64,000 nucleotides of DNA. Source: Sphingobium yanoikuyae (lineage in GTDB: Bacteria > Pseudomonadota > Alphaproteobacteria > Sphingomonadales > Sphingomonadaceae). Location of the stretch: contig NZ_CP053021.1 in NCBI RefSeq assembly GCF_013001025.1, positions 2,063,501-2,127,500 of the forward strand, read 5' to 3'. Of the stretch, positions 55,165 through 64,000 are shown one piece after another. Under the pieces are notes generated by a model. It was not told where the DNA came from. It saw only the letters and a list, made by a program, of their open reading frames with translations, and did not search any database. Numbering within the stretch: position 1 is the stretch's first letter; each line of letters begins with the position of its first letter. Made by a program: the position numbers and the translations under genes.

Positions 55165-55776
55165 ATGAGCGAGCAGCTTACGCTGTCGGCCGAGGCACGC
55201 GATCGGGCAGGCAAGGGAGCCTCCCGCGCCCTCCGCCGTGAGGGCCGCGTACCCGCCGTCATCTATGGTATGAACGAAGAACCCCTGTCGATCCACGTCG
55301 AGGAAAAGCTCCTCAACAAGCAGCTCGGCACCGGCCACTTCTTCAATTCGGTCATCATGGTCGAAGTTGGCGGCAAGACCGTCCGCACCCTCGCCAAGGA
55401 TGTGGCCTTCCACCCCGTGACCGATCGTCCGCTGCACGCCGACTTCCTGCGCGTTTCGGAACATGCCACCGTGACCGTCGCTGTCCCGGTGCGCTTCGAG
55501 AATGAAGACGCCTCGCCCGGCCTCAAGAAGGGTGGCGTGCTGAACGTCGTCCGTCACGACGTCGAACTGGTCGTCGATGCCGCCGAGATCCCCGATGACG
55601 TCGTCGTCGACCTCAAGGGCTTCGAAGTCGGCGATTCGATCCACATCAGCGCCGTAACCCTGCCCAAGGGCGCGAAGGCTGCGATCGAAGACCGCGACTT
55701 CACCATCGCCACCATCGTCGCTCCCTCGGCTCTCAAGAGCGCCGAAGGCGAAGCCGCCGAGGGCGAAGGCGAGTAA
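55165..55776 (+). CDS. rplY: Ribosomal protein bL25 (Ctc form)
   Basis: Binds 5S rRNA in the large subunit. The 203-residue protein has the L25 domain (about 1-95, with [16 protein letters not shown]) followed by the TL5/Ctc C-terminal beta domain and an acidic tail ([10 protein letters not shown]). ATG 55165 follows GGAGA. A terminator separates it from pth, a frequent neighbour. Confidence 0.95.
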   Translation: MSEQLTLSAEARDRAGKGASRALRREGRVPAVIYGMNEEPLSIHVEEKLLNKQLGTGHFFNSVIMVEVGGKTVRTLAKDVAFHPVTDRPLHADFLRVSEHATVTVAVPVRFENEDASPGLKKGGVLNVVRHDVELVVDAAEIPDDVVVDLKGFEVGDSIHISAVTLPKGAKAAIEDRDFTIATIVAPSALKSAEGEAAEGEGE

Positions 55777-55811
55777 TCGTCTTACAGCTTGCTTGCAGGC
55801 TGGAAATTCCG

Positions 55812-55850
55812 ATCCCGTCCGCCTAACCGGCGGGCGGGATTTTCATTTTA
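55812..55850 (+). terminator. Intrinsic terminator between rplY and pth
   Basis: ATCCCGTCCGCC (55812-55823) pairs with GGCGGGCGGGAT (55829-55840), with one G-T wobble and a TAACC loop, followed by TTTCATTTT. It ends 14 bases before the pth start, so pth may be reached by partial read-through or have its own promoter. Confidence 0.8.
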
Positions 55851-55863
55851 TGCGGGATAGACG

Positions 55864-56433
55864 ATGCAGATCTGGGCCGGCCTCGGCAATCCGGGGCAGC
55901 AATATGCGATGCACCGGCACAATGTCGGCTTCATGGCCGTGGACCTGATCGCCGACATGTATCGCTTCTCGGCGCCCAGGAAGCAGTTCCAGGGCTGGGT
56001 GCAGGAAGGGCGGATCGGCCCGGAGAAGATCATCCTGCTCAAGCCCGCCACCTTCATGAACGAAAGCGGCCGCGCGATCGGCGAGGCCATGCGCTTCTAC
56101 AAACTGACGCCGCAGGACGTGACCGTCTTCCATGACGAGCTCGACCTTGCGCCGATGAAGGTCAAGGTGAAGCGCGGCGGCGGCAATGCCGGCCATAATG
56201 GCCTGCGTTCGACCGACGCCCATATTGGCAATGATTTCCGCCGCGTGCGCCTGGGCATCGGCCATCCCGGCCACAAGGACAAGGTCCATGGCTATGTGCT
56301 AGGCAATTACCACAAGAGCGAGATGGACGCGCTGGCCGACATGCTGAGCGCGATCGGTGCCGAGGCGGAATGGCTGGCCAAGAATGACGACGCCCGCTTC
56401 ATGAACGAAGTGGCGCTGCGGCTGGCCGACTGA
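55864..56433 (+). CDS. pth: Peptidyl-tRNA hydrolase
   Basis: Frees tRNA from prematurely released peptidyl-tRNA. The 189-residue protein has GLGNPGQQY at the start, catalytic His19 in HRHNVGF, Asn in PATFMNESG, and Asp91 in FHDELDL, then GGGNAGHNGLRS. Length is typical. It follows rplY on the same strand. Confidence 0.96.
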   Translation: MQIWAGLGNPGQQYAMHRHNVGFMAVDLIADMYRFSAPRKQFQGWVQEGRIGPEKIILLKPATFMNESGRAIGEAMRFYKLTPQDVTVFHDELDLAPMKVKVKRGGGNAGHNGLRSTDAHIGNDFRRVRLGIGHPGHKDKVHGYVLGNYHKSEMDALADMLSAIGAEAEWLAKNDDARFMNEVALRLAD

Positions 56434-56439
56434 GGCGGA

Positions 56440-57246
56440 TCAGAAGCGCGCCGAGAGGCCCAGTAGCGGCCCTTCCTGCGATACGTTCCAGCGAAATTGC
56501 TGGCCGGTAAAGTCGCGCATCCGATATTGCTGATGGACGAAGCGATAGCCAGCGCGCACGGTCAGTGGCAGGCCGGCGAGGCGCAGCCGGTAGCCAATCG
56601 TTCCCTCGCTATCCATGCTGGATTTCCGATCGCTAAAGCCGCCGGCATTCAGGCGCGCGTCGATCACCCAGTGACGGTCGATATCGCCCGCCGTGCGGAC
56701 GCCGGCCAGCACCTCCGTCCAGTCGGCCTTGCGATTGGCCGTCAGGCCCAGCGCCGCGACATCGGCCGACAGTTTCGACCAGCGCAAACCGACGACCGGC
56801 GCGAAGGTAAAGCGCCGCCGATCCCCATGGACGGTTCGCTCCGCCATGCGATGGTCGATGATATTGTAGAACAGGCCGCCCGACACATGGGTCTTCCTGA
56901 TGCCCAGTCCGACCTGCTGGTGATAGACGGATGCGTCCTGGCGGGTCTTCACATATTGGCCGTCGACATAGGCGCCGACCTTGCCATTGCTCAGGACGAC
57001 TTCGCCCATGGTGACGAAGTCGAGATGGTCGAATATCTCCGAGAAGGGCATGTCGACCCTGGTGCGGAACCCAGCCAGTTCCGCATTGCCGTACAGCGAT
57101 GCCGCCCAGACATAGGGTGAGACGGTGAGATGCCAGCCCTGATCGGGCGTGTCATCGGACAGTTGCGCCGGCGCCTCCTGCGCCAAGGCCGGTCCGGCAT
57201 AGACAAGGGCATTGGCGAGCAGGCAGCATAGAGGAAGATATCGCAT
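56440..57246 (-). CDS. Predicted outer-membrane beta-barrel protein
   Basis: A 268-residue protein with a signal peptide (about 1-22, ending PALAQ) and many short amphipathic strands, closing with aromatic Phe (LLGLSARF). No characterised family is recognised. It converges with pth and lies 18 bases downstream of the choloylglycine-hydrolase-like gene, so the two may be co-transcribed. Confidence 0.7.
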   Translation of the reverse strand: MRYLPLCCLLANALVYAGPALAQEAPAQLSDDTPDQGWHLTVSPYVWAASLYGNAELAGFRTRVDMPFSEIFDHLDFVTMGEVVLSNGKVGAYVDGQYVKTRQDASVYHQQVGLGIRKTHVSGGLFYNIIDHRMAERTVHGDRRRFTFAPVVGLRWSKLSADVAALGLTANRKADWTEVLAGVRTAGDIDRHWVIDARLNAGGFSDRKSSMDSEGTIGYRLRLAGLPLTVRAGYRFVHQQYRMRDFTGQQFRWNVSQEGPLLGLSARF

Positions 57247-57264
57247 GGCGGCGCCCCCAGCCGA

Positions 57265-58320
57265 TCAGGACAGTCCCAGGAATTTGAAGGCCGGCGCATC
57301 CTTGAACTGGCCGCTGACCTCGCCCGAAAAGGTTTTCGTCTGGTTCGGGCCAAGATCGAGCTTCTTCACCTTGGCAGAAGGCGCAAAGTCGATCGTCTTC
57401 AGATCGACCCAGAAGCTGTTCGGCGTCAACGCGGACTCGAAGAAATAGAGCTTGCGCTTGTGATCCGCGACCGTGCGCCAGCGGGTCGAGGAGATATTGG
57501 GCTGGTCCGGGGTCGAGATGCCGAATGGCACCGAGACATTGCGGATCACGCTGAACACGCTGGCCAGCGCCGTCACCGGGTCTTCGCTCTTGGGAATGGC
57601 CTTCACATAGAAGGAGGCGCGGGCGAAGCGATCGGCCGAGCGGTTGGTGCCCGGCAACATGGTCGTTCCGCCAATCTCCTTCCAATAGGCGTTGAGCGCC
57701 AGTTGCTCGTCGAAGATCGGCGAATTGGTCATCACCGGATATTGCGGGCCGTGATGGATCACCAGCTTGCCCTTGATATATTCGAAGATGGCGCTGTCGC
57801 CCGACGCATCCGAGATCGCGAGATGGAGCGTGCCGAGCCGTTCCTCGCCCGGAATATTGTCGGTGACGACGACGAAGCTTTCCTTGCCCAGCGCGTCGAC
57901 CGCCGCCTTCACCGTGGCGAAATTGTCGAGCACATATTGGGTCCAGATGGCAATGCTCATGCCCGGCTGCTTGCCGTCATAATGGGGATATTCGGACTCG
58001 ACCAGCCACAGGAGATTGGCGGTCAGCCCCGCCTCGTTCATCCCGTCCGTGGTGGAAATGTCGTAGCCGGTGGCAATCACACTGCCATAGCGGGACGTCC
58101 ATTTGACCGAATTGGGGCCGGCCTCCCCACTGCGCGCGATGCCGCGCGGAAAGATCCAGAGGTTGGTGCCGACATCGACCTTCCAGTCCATCGACCGGGC
58201 GGTGATCACATCGTCATTGGCGCCATGATAGACCAGGCGCGTGCAGGCATCGGCCGATACCGAAGCCAGTTGCGCCGTCAGCAGCGCAAGACCGGACAGG
58301 AAAGCGGGCAGACGAGACAT
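57265..58320 (-). CDS. Linear amide C-N hydrolase (choloylglycine hydrolase/penicillin V acylase family)
   Basis: Exported Ntn-hydrolase of 351 residues. The signal peptide ends SVSADA, and Cys26 directly after it is the N-terminal nucleophile (CTRLVYHG). RSMDWK and an NEAGL segment follow, as in penicillin V acylases and bile-salt hydrolases; some relatives cleave acyl-homoserine lactones. ATG 58320 follows GGGAGG. The substrate is not evident. Confidence 0.88.
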   Translation of the reverse strand: MSRLPAFLSGLALLTAQLASVSADACTRLVYHGANDDVITARSMDWKVDVGTNLWIFPRGIARSGEAGPNSVKWTSRYGSVIATGYDISTTDGMNEAGLTANLLWLVESEYPHYDGKQPGMSIAIWTQYVLDNFATVKAAVDALGKESFVVVTDNIPGEERLGTLHLAISDASGDSAIFEYIKGKLVIHHGPQYPVMTNSPIFDEQLALNAYWKEIGGTTMLPGTNRSADRFARASFYVKAIPKSEDPVTALASVFSVIRNVSVPFGISTPDQPNISSTRWRTVADHKRKLYFFESALTPNSFWVDLKTIDFAPSAKVKKLDLGPNQTKTFSGEVSGQFKDAPAFKFLGLS

Positions 58321-58527
58321 GGAACCTCCCGATATGGTCGCGATACTGCCCCTGAAAATGCCGATTTTCTGAATAGTTGCCATGGGTGATAACCCGCATG
58401 ACGGCTTTGGCCAACCCGTCTCTTGCGCAGTAATCGCATGCGATCACGGCCGCCCGCACCTTCGGCGCGACAAAGCGCATTGCGCAGTGCAGCATGAACA
58501 AGCCATAGAGGCGTAACGACTTATTAG

Positions 58528-60174
<1,647 letters not shown>

Positions 60175-60268
60175 ACCAGTTCACCATCGCTTACCCCGCA
60201 GCAACGGGACAGCAATGACAGCAACCTAAAGGCGGATGGAAATGTCGCTTTCCACCGCCAGAGGTTTC

Positions 60269-60952
60269 ATGCGTTTCCCGTCCCTTGCTGCAGCCCTGTC
60301 CCTTGCCACCCTCGCCCTGCCCGCCCAGGCCGCGACGAGCGAGGACGAGCAGCTCTGGGTCAATCTGACGGCGATGGGGTCGATCAAGGACGAGCTGGTC
60401 TATTTCGCGGAAATCCAGCCACGCGTCGGCGACGGCGTGTCGCGCATCGACCAGGCGCTGTTCCGCGGCGCGCTGGGCGTCAAATTGTCGCGCGACATCA
60501 CCCTCTATCAGGGCTACGCCCATGTCGTCGTCCCGATCGAGGGTGGCAAGGACGTCAATGAGGAACGCAGTTTCCAGCAACTGAGCTGGACACTGTCGCG
60601 GCCCAAGGATGCCGAGATTTCCTCACGCACCCGGCTGGAGCAGCGCTGGCGCTCAAACGGCAGCGACATGGGCTGGCGCCTGCGCGAGATGCTGCGGGTG
60701 GAACATGCGCTCAAACCCGGCAGCGACGCGGTCAATGCGCTCGCCTATGGCGAGGTCTTCTTCGCCCTCAACGACACCGACTGGGGCGCCCGCAAGGGCT
60801 TCGACCAGTTACGCAGCTTCGTCGGCGTCGAGATCGGCCTACCGGGCGCGTCGACCATGGAAGTCGGCTACCTCAACCAGTTGATCGACCAGGGCGGCAG
60901 CCGCCAGCGCGTCAACCATGTCGCATCAGTGACGCTGTTCTTCCGCCACTGA
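60269..60952 (+). CDS. DUF2490 outer-membrane protein
   Basis: A 227-residue protein with a signal peptide (about 1-22, ending PAQAA) and a DUF2490-like barrel: EDEQLWVNLTAMGS, LYQGYAH, RTRLEQRW, GYLNQLIDQG and a terminal aromatic-basic FFRH. ATG 60269 has AGAGG 6 bases upstream; an upstream ATG at 60236 would add 11 non-signal residues. Function is unknown. Confidence 0.82.
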   Translation: MRFPSLAAALSLATLALPAQAATSEDEQLWVNLTAMGSIKDELVYFAEIQPRVGDGVSRIDQALFRGALGVKLSRDITLYQGYAHVVVPIEGGKDVNEERSFQQLSWTLSRPKDAEISSRTRLEQRWRSNGSDMGWRLREMLRVEHALKPGSDAVNALAYGEVFFALNDTDWGARKGFDQLRSFVGVEIGLPGASTMEVGYLNQLIDQGGSRQRVNHVASVTLFFRH

Positions 60953-60961
60953 TCCTCCGGG

Positions 60962-62380
60962 TCAGACAAATTCGTTGGTGGCGGCGGAATAATGTTTCTG
61001 CCCCAGCCGCCCCTGATCCTTGGCGACCTTGATTGCCGCGCGCAGCCGATTGTTACGCCCGCTCCAGGCGGCATCATTGACCTTCAGCAGCGCCTCGACC
61101 GGATTGGCGCTGCTGAGCAGCGGCTTGACGGCGGCAAAGGTCGATCGCCCCTGATGGAAAATATCCGCCACGATCGCGCAGACGATGTCGGGCTTGCCGT
61201 CCAGCGGCAGCTTCCGGGCATAGCGCGCGGACATCTTGCGCTGCAGGATATCGGCGGCGGTCCGCACCTGAGCCAGCCGGGCAGCCGGATCATGCTGCGT
61301 CCAGTGGATCAGCCGCGCCGCCTGCAAGACTTCCTGGCGGTCGATCGGCACCCGCTGGGGGTTCAGATAGTTCATGAACAACATGATCTGCCGTTCGCCG
61401 TTGCTGGCGGTGAATTCCTGCTCCAGATCCGTCGCTCCGCCATCGGAATCGACCCGGAACAGGCGCCCGCCCCGCAATTCCAGTTCGGGGAAATAGCCTT
61501 TGAAATCGGGCAATTCGGCCAGCCGGTGGAACATCAGGATCAGATTGTCCTGCGGCGTATGCGCGGCCAGTTGATAGAAGCCGAAGGTGAATTTCGCTCG
61601 GTCATAGGTGTTGACCAGATTGAAGTGATTTTCGCTCTCGCAGGCCCCCGTCACTTCCAGCAGCGTCGCCCAGGTCCGCAAGCTGGGGCGATACTCCTCC
61701 GCCCGATAAATCTCGCCCCAATAGCTGGCGCCCGGCATGAAGATGCCGTGATATTTGCGGGCAGCGTCATTGACCTCCTTCCCCACCAGGAAGAAATCAG
61801 GTTCGCCGACCAGTCGCGCCTTCCAGCGGCCATCGACGGGATCGGGCAGTTCGAACTTCTTGTCGGCGCTGACCGATCGCGGCTCGGCCTGCACGTCGAG
61901 CAGCAGATTTTCGCCCGGTATCCAGCCATAGAATAGCCCCTGATTGCCGGCATAAAGTTCCTGGAACTTGGCAAGGAAGCTCTCGGGCGATTCCGACGTC
62001 ACCTGATCGGCGGTGTTGCTGTAATGATAGACCTTCCCGCCATGATAGACGCCGATATGCTTTTGCGGAATGTTGACCATCTCTTTGCGGGTAAGGTCGA
62101 CATTGCTGGCCAGCGTCACGAAAATCAGCTGGGTCTTGGCGAGATCGGCATCGTCCCAGCGCCCCACACGCGAACATTGGGCGAATATCTCATGCACCCG
62201 GACATTGGCGCCAGGCTTGCTTCCACCAGCTAACTGTTTGCAGTTAAAGGAAAATGTCAGATCACATATGTGCGAGACAAAATGCGCACAGTGATTCGCT
62301 GCCGGATCGTGAAATTTATTTTCGCATATCTTGTTGATATTCTTGCCAAGAGCAGCATCAAGCCTTGTCGCGATGGTCAT
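60962..62380 (-). CDS. Two-domain putative peptidoglycan hydrolase (papain-like amidase + muramidase-like); effector candidate
   Basis: A 472-residue protein with no signal peptide. The N-terminal region (about 20-150) resembles papain-like/NlpC-P60 folds: Cys31 in NHCAHFVSH and His108 in KHIGVYHGGKVYHYS. A second region (about 235-345) has GACESENHFNLVNTYDRAKF and TFGFYQLAAHT, which looks lysozyme-like with Glu248 or Glu250 as a possible catalytic acid. The first 60 codons are AT-richer than the neighbourhood. GGGAGA precedes ATG 62380. Without an export signal it could be a contact-dependent or type VI-type effector or a lysis protein. No immunity gene is evident. Function is uncertain. Confidence 0.65.
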   Translation of the reverse strand: MTIATRLDAALGKNINKICENKFHDPAANHCAHFVSHICDLTFSFNCKQLAGGSKPGANVRVHEIFAQCSRVGRWDDADLAKTQLIFVTLASNVDLTRKEMVNIPQKHIGVYHGGKVYHYSNTADQVTSESPESFLAKFQELYAGNQGLFYGWIPGENLLLDVQAEPRSVSADKKFELPDPVDGRWKARLVGEPDFFLVGKEVNDAARKYHGIFMPGASYWGEIYRAEEYRPSLRTWATLLEVTGACESENHFNLVNTYDRAKFTFGFYQLAAHTPQDNLILMFHRLAELPDFKGYFPELELRGGRLFRVDSDGGATDLEQEFTASNGERQIMLFMNYLNPQRVPIDRQEVLQAARLIHWTQHDPAARLAQVRTAADILQRKMSARYARKLPLDGKPDIVCAIVADIFHQGRSTFAAVKPLLSSANPVEALLKVNDAAWSGRNNRLRAAIKVAKDQGRLGQKHYSAATNEFV

Positions 62381-62590
62381 AATCGTCTCCCGATTGCCAG
62401 CGCGACCCGCTTATTTTTCGGCCATAGTAGAAAAAGCCCGGCTCCCCACAATAAGGGCCACCCCGGAGGAATGCCCGAAACAGCAGCCGCATCCACTGTT
62501 TTCCGCCCCCGCATCGTGGAAATGCTGGCCTTGCAGGCGGGAAGGCGCTAGCGGGCAGAGCATCAATCTGCGTCTTCAAAGGTTTCGATA

Positions 62591-63691
62591 ATGGGTTTTC
62601 GTTGCGGTATCGTCGGGCTTCCCAATGTGGGCAAGTCCACCCTGTTCAATGCGCTGACCGAGACGCAGGCAGCGCAGGCGGCGAATTATCCCTTCTGCAC
62701 GATCGAGCCCAATGAGGGTCGCGTCGCCGTGCCTGACGATCGGTTGCAAACCATCGCCAGGATCGGCGGCAGCGCCAAGATCATCGAGACCCAGCTCGCC
62801 TTCGTCGACATTGCCGGCCTGGTGCGCGGCGCGTCGAAGGGCGAAGGGCTGGGCAACCAGTTCCTGGCCAACATCCGCGAGACCGATGCGATCGTCCACG
62901 TCCTGCGCTGTTTCGAGGATGACGACATCACCCATGTCGAGGGCAAGGTCGATCCGATCGCCGACGCCGAGACGGTCGAAACCGAACTGATGCTCGCCGA
63001 CCTCGAAAGCCTCGAAAAGCGCGTTCCCAACCTGCTCAAGAAAGGCGCGCAGGGCGACAAGGAAGCCAAGGCCGCCGCATCGGTGCTGGGCCAGACGCTG
63101 GAACTGCTGCGCGACGGCAAGCCCGCCCGCCTGACCCAGCCGCGCGACGAGGAAGAAGCCCGCCTGTTCGCCCAGGCGCAGCTGCTGACCGCCAAGCCTG
63201 TCCTCTATGTCTGCAATGTCGAGGAAGGCGCCGCGGCCGAGGGCAACGCATTTTCCGCCCGCGTGTTCGAGAAAGCGGCGGCCGAAAATGCCAGCGCGGT
63301 CATCGTGTCGGCCGCGATCGAGGCTGAACTCATCACCATGCCGGTCGAGGAACGCGGCGAATATCTCGAAGCGCTGGGCCTGACCGAAGCCGGCCTCGCC
63401 CGCATCATCCGCGCTGGCTATGAGCTGCTTGGCCTCATCACCTTCTTCACTGTCGGCCCCAAGGAAGCCCGCGCCTGGACCGTAGCCAAGGGCAGCAAGG
63501 CCCCGCAGGCCGCCGGCGCCATCCACTCGGACTTCGAAAAGGGCTTCATCCGCGCCGAGACCATGGCCTATGCCGATTATGTCCAGTTCAATGGCGAAGC
63601 CGGCGCCAAGGAAGCAGGCAAGTGGCGCTCGGAAGGCAAGGATTATGTGACACAGGACGGCGACATCATGCTGTTCCGCTTCAACGTCTGA
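62591..63691 (+). CDS. ychF: Ribosome-binding ATPase YchF
   Basis: Obg-like P-loop ATPase that binds ribosomes and affects stress responses. The 366-residue protein starts [17 protein letters not shown], the Walker A region, has [11 protein letters not shown], and a C-terminal TGS domain ending [14 protein letters not shown]. Length is standard. It is divergent from the two-domain hydrolase across 210 bases. Confidence 0.96.
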   Translation: MGFRCGIVGLPNVGKSTLFNALTETQAAQAANYPFCTIEPNEGRVAVPDDRLQTIARIGGSAKIIETQLAFVDIAGLVRGASKGEGLGNQFLANIRETDAIVHVLRCFEDDDITHVEGKVDPIADAETVETELMLADLESLEKRVPNLLKKGAQGDKEAKAAASVLGQTLELLRDGKPARLTQPRDEEEARLFAQAQLLTAKPVLYVCNVEEGAAAEGNAFSARVFEKAAAENASAVIVSAAIEAELITMPVEERGEYLEALGLTEAGLARIIRAGYELLGLITFFTVGPKEARAWTVAKGSKAPQAAGAIHSDFEKGFIRAETMAYADYVQFNGEAGAKEAGKWRSEGKDYVTQDGDIMLFRFNV

Positions 63692-63695
63692 TCCG

Positions 63696-64000
63696 ATGGC
63701 GCTGCGCATTGGCCAGCGGCCTGCGCAGCGCAAGGCCGCCTTCCCGCCCAGCGTGGACGCGGGAACGCGGCTGCTGATCCTGGGCAGCCTGCCCGGCGAC
63801 GCCTCCATCAAACAGGGCGAATATTATGCCCATCGCGGCAATGCCTTCTGGGCATTGATGAGCGACGTTCTGGGCGAGGATCTGCGCAGCGCGCCCTATG
63901 CGATGAAGCTCAAGCGACTGCGCGCACGGGGCGTCGGCCTGTGGGATGTGATCGAAAGCGCCGATCGCGACGGCAGCCTGGACAGCAGCATCCGGGGCGC
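63696..64000 (+). CDS. Hypoxanthine/uracil-DNA glycosylase-like protein (5' part only)
   Basis: The first 101 codons of a UDG-superfamily protein: LLILGSLPGDASIKQGEYYAHRGNAFWAL matches DNA-deoxyinosine glycosylases (family 6-like), which have a G-S-x-P-G loop and a YYAHxxNxFW block. VGLWDVIESADRDGSLDSSI follows as expected. ATG 63696 lies 4 bases after the ychF stop. The gene continues beyond the window edge. Confidence 0.85.
   Translation, partial: MALRIGQRPAQRKAAFPPSVDAGTRLLILGSLPGDASIKQGEYYAHRGNAFWALMSDVLGEDLRSAPYAMKLKRLRARGVGLWDVIESADRDGSLDSSIRG

Overview
The window is GC-rich chromosomal DNA of an alphaproteobacterium, almost certainly a sphingomonad and most probably Sphingobium or a close relative. 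The gene repertoire (ETF-ubiquinone oxidoreductase, CcmCDEFGHI, carboxyspermidine-route polyamine genes, TraB/GumN proteins, DUF2490 and DUF481 envelope proteins, orphan TadE/TadG) and the short palindromic intergenic repeats are typical of that group. A complete spermidine route (ornithine decarboxylase, carboxyspermidine dehydrogenase and decarboxylase) fits genera whose main polyamine is spermidine rather than homospermidine. The genus call is inference. No rRNA, CRISPR array, prophage or intact insertion sequence is visible. Genes are dense: no gene-free stretch exceeds 300 bases, and the longest is the 260-base leader before the ornithine decarboxylase.

Layout. 1-1.8 kb: betaine-lipid genes btaA-btaB (minus strand) with a Pho-box-like repeat upstream. 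1.9-4.6 kb: DNA-ligase-associated exonuclease plus ATP-dependent DNA ligase, separated by a perfect 25-bp inverted repeat. 4.6-10.1 kb: GFA protein, carboxyspermidine dehydrogenase, a secreted alpha/beta hydrolase, carboxyspermidine decarboxylase, and ornithine decarboxylase behind a possible attenuator. 10.3-13.3 kb (minus): lipoprotein, NAD(P)HX repair enzyme and RNA m5U methyltransferase, overlapping. 13.3-18.2 kb (minus): ETF-QO, TPR protein, ispE, N-formylglutamate amidohydrolase. 18.3-21.4 kb (plus): Fe-S-less UDG-like protein, lytic transglycosylase, MoaB. 21.4-25 kb: YbjN-like protein, radical SAM protein, Kup. 25.2-30 kb (minus): cytochrome c maturation operon ccmCDEFGHI, including a 43-residue CcmD. 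30-36.7 kb: purF, an SDR, cfa and photolyase (minus), rppH, DUF481 protein.

36.7-40.3 kb: M20 hydrolase-astA-astB, part of arginine succinyltransferase catabolism. 40.3-43.8 kb: small membrane protein, a Phd-PAS fusion, TadE/TadG. 44-47 kb: cobyric acid synthase, two identical tRNA-Arg(ACG) genes flanking two small genes, an HhH-like membrane protein. 47-53 kb (minus): pyruvate phosphate dikinase, glyS (with a low-GC internal block) and glyQ. 53.2-56.4 kb: tandem TraB/GumN proteins, rplY, pth. 56.4-64 kb: outer-membrane protein, choloylglycine-hydrolase-like enzyme, pgm, DUF2490 protein, an unusual two-domain putative peptidoglycan hydrolase or effector, ychF, and the start of a hypoxanthine-DNA glycosylase-like gene cut by the window edge.

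Most of the window is housekeeping. The least explained items are the two-domain cell-wall hydrolase (60962-62380), the Phd-PAS fusion (40648-41553), the glyS mosaic, the ODC leader, the Pho-box-like repeat before btaA, and a repeat family that supplies transcription terminators at 21.4 and 43.8 kb. No database searches were run; family assignments rest on recognised motifs, length and context.
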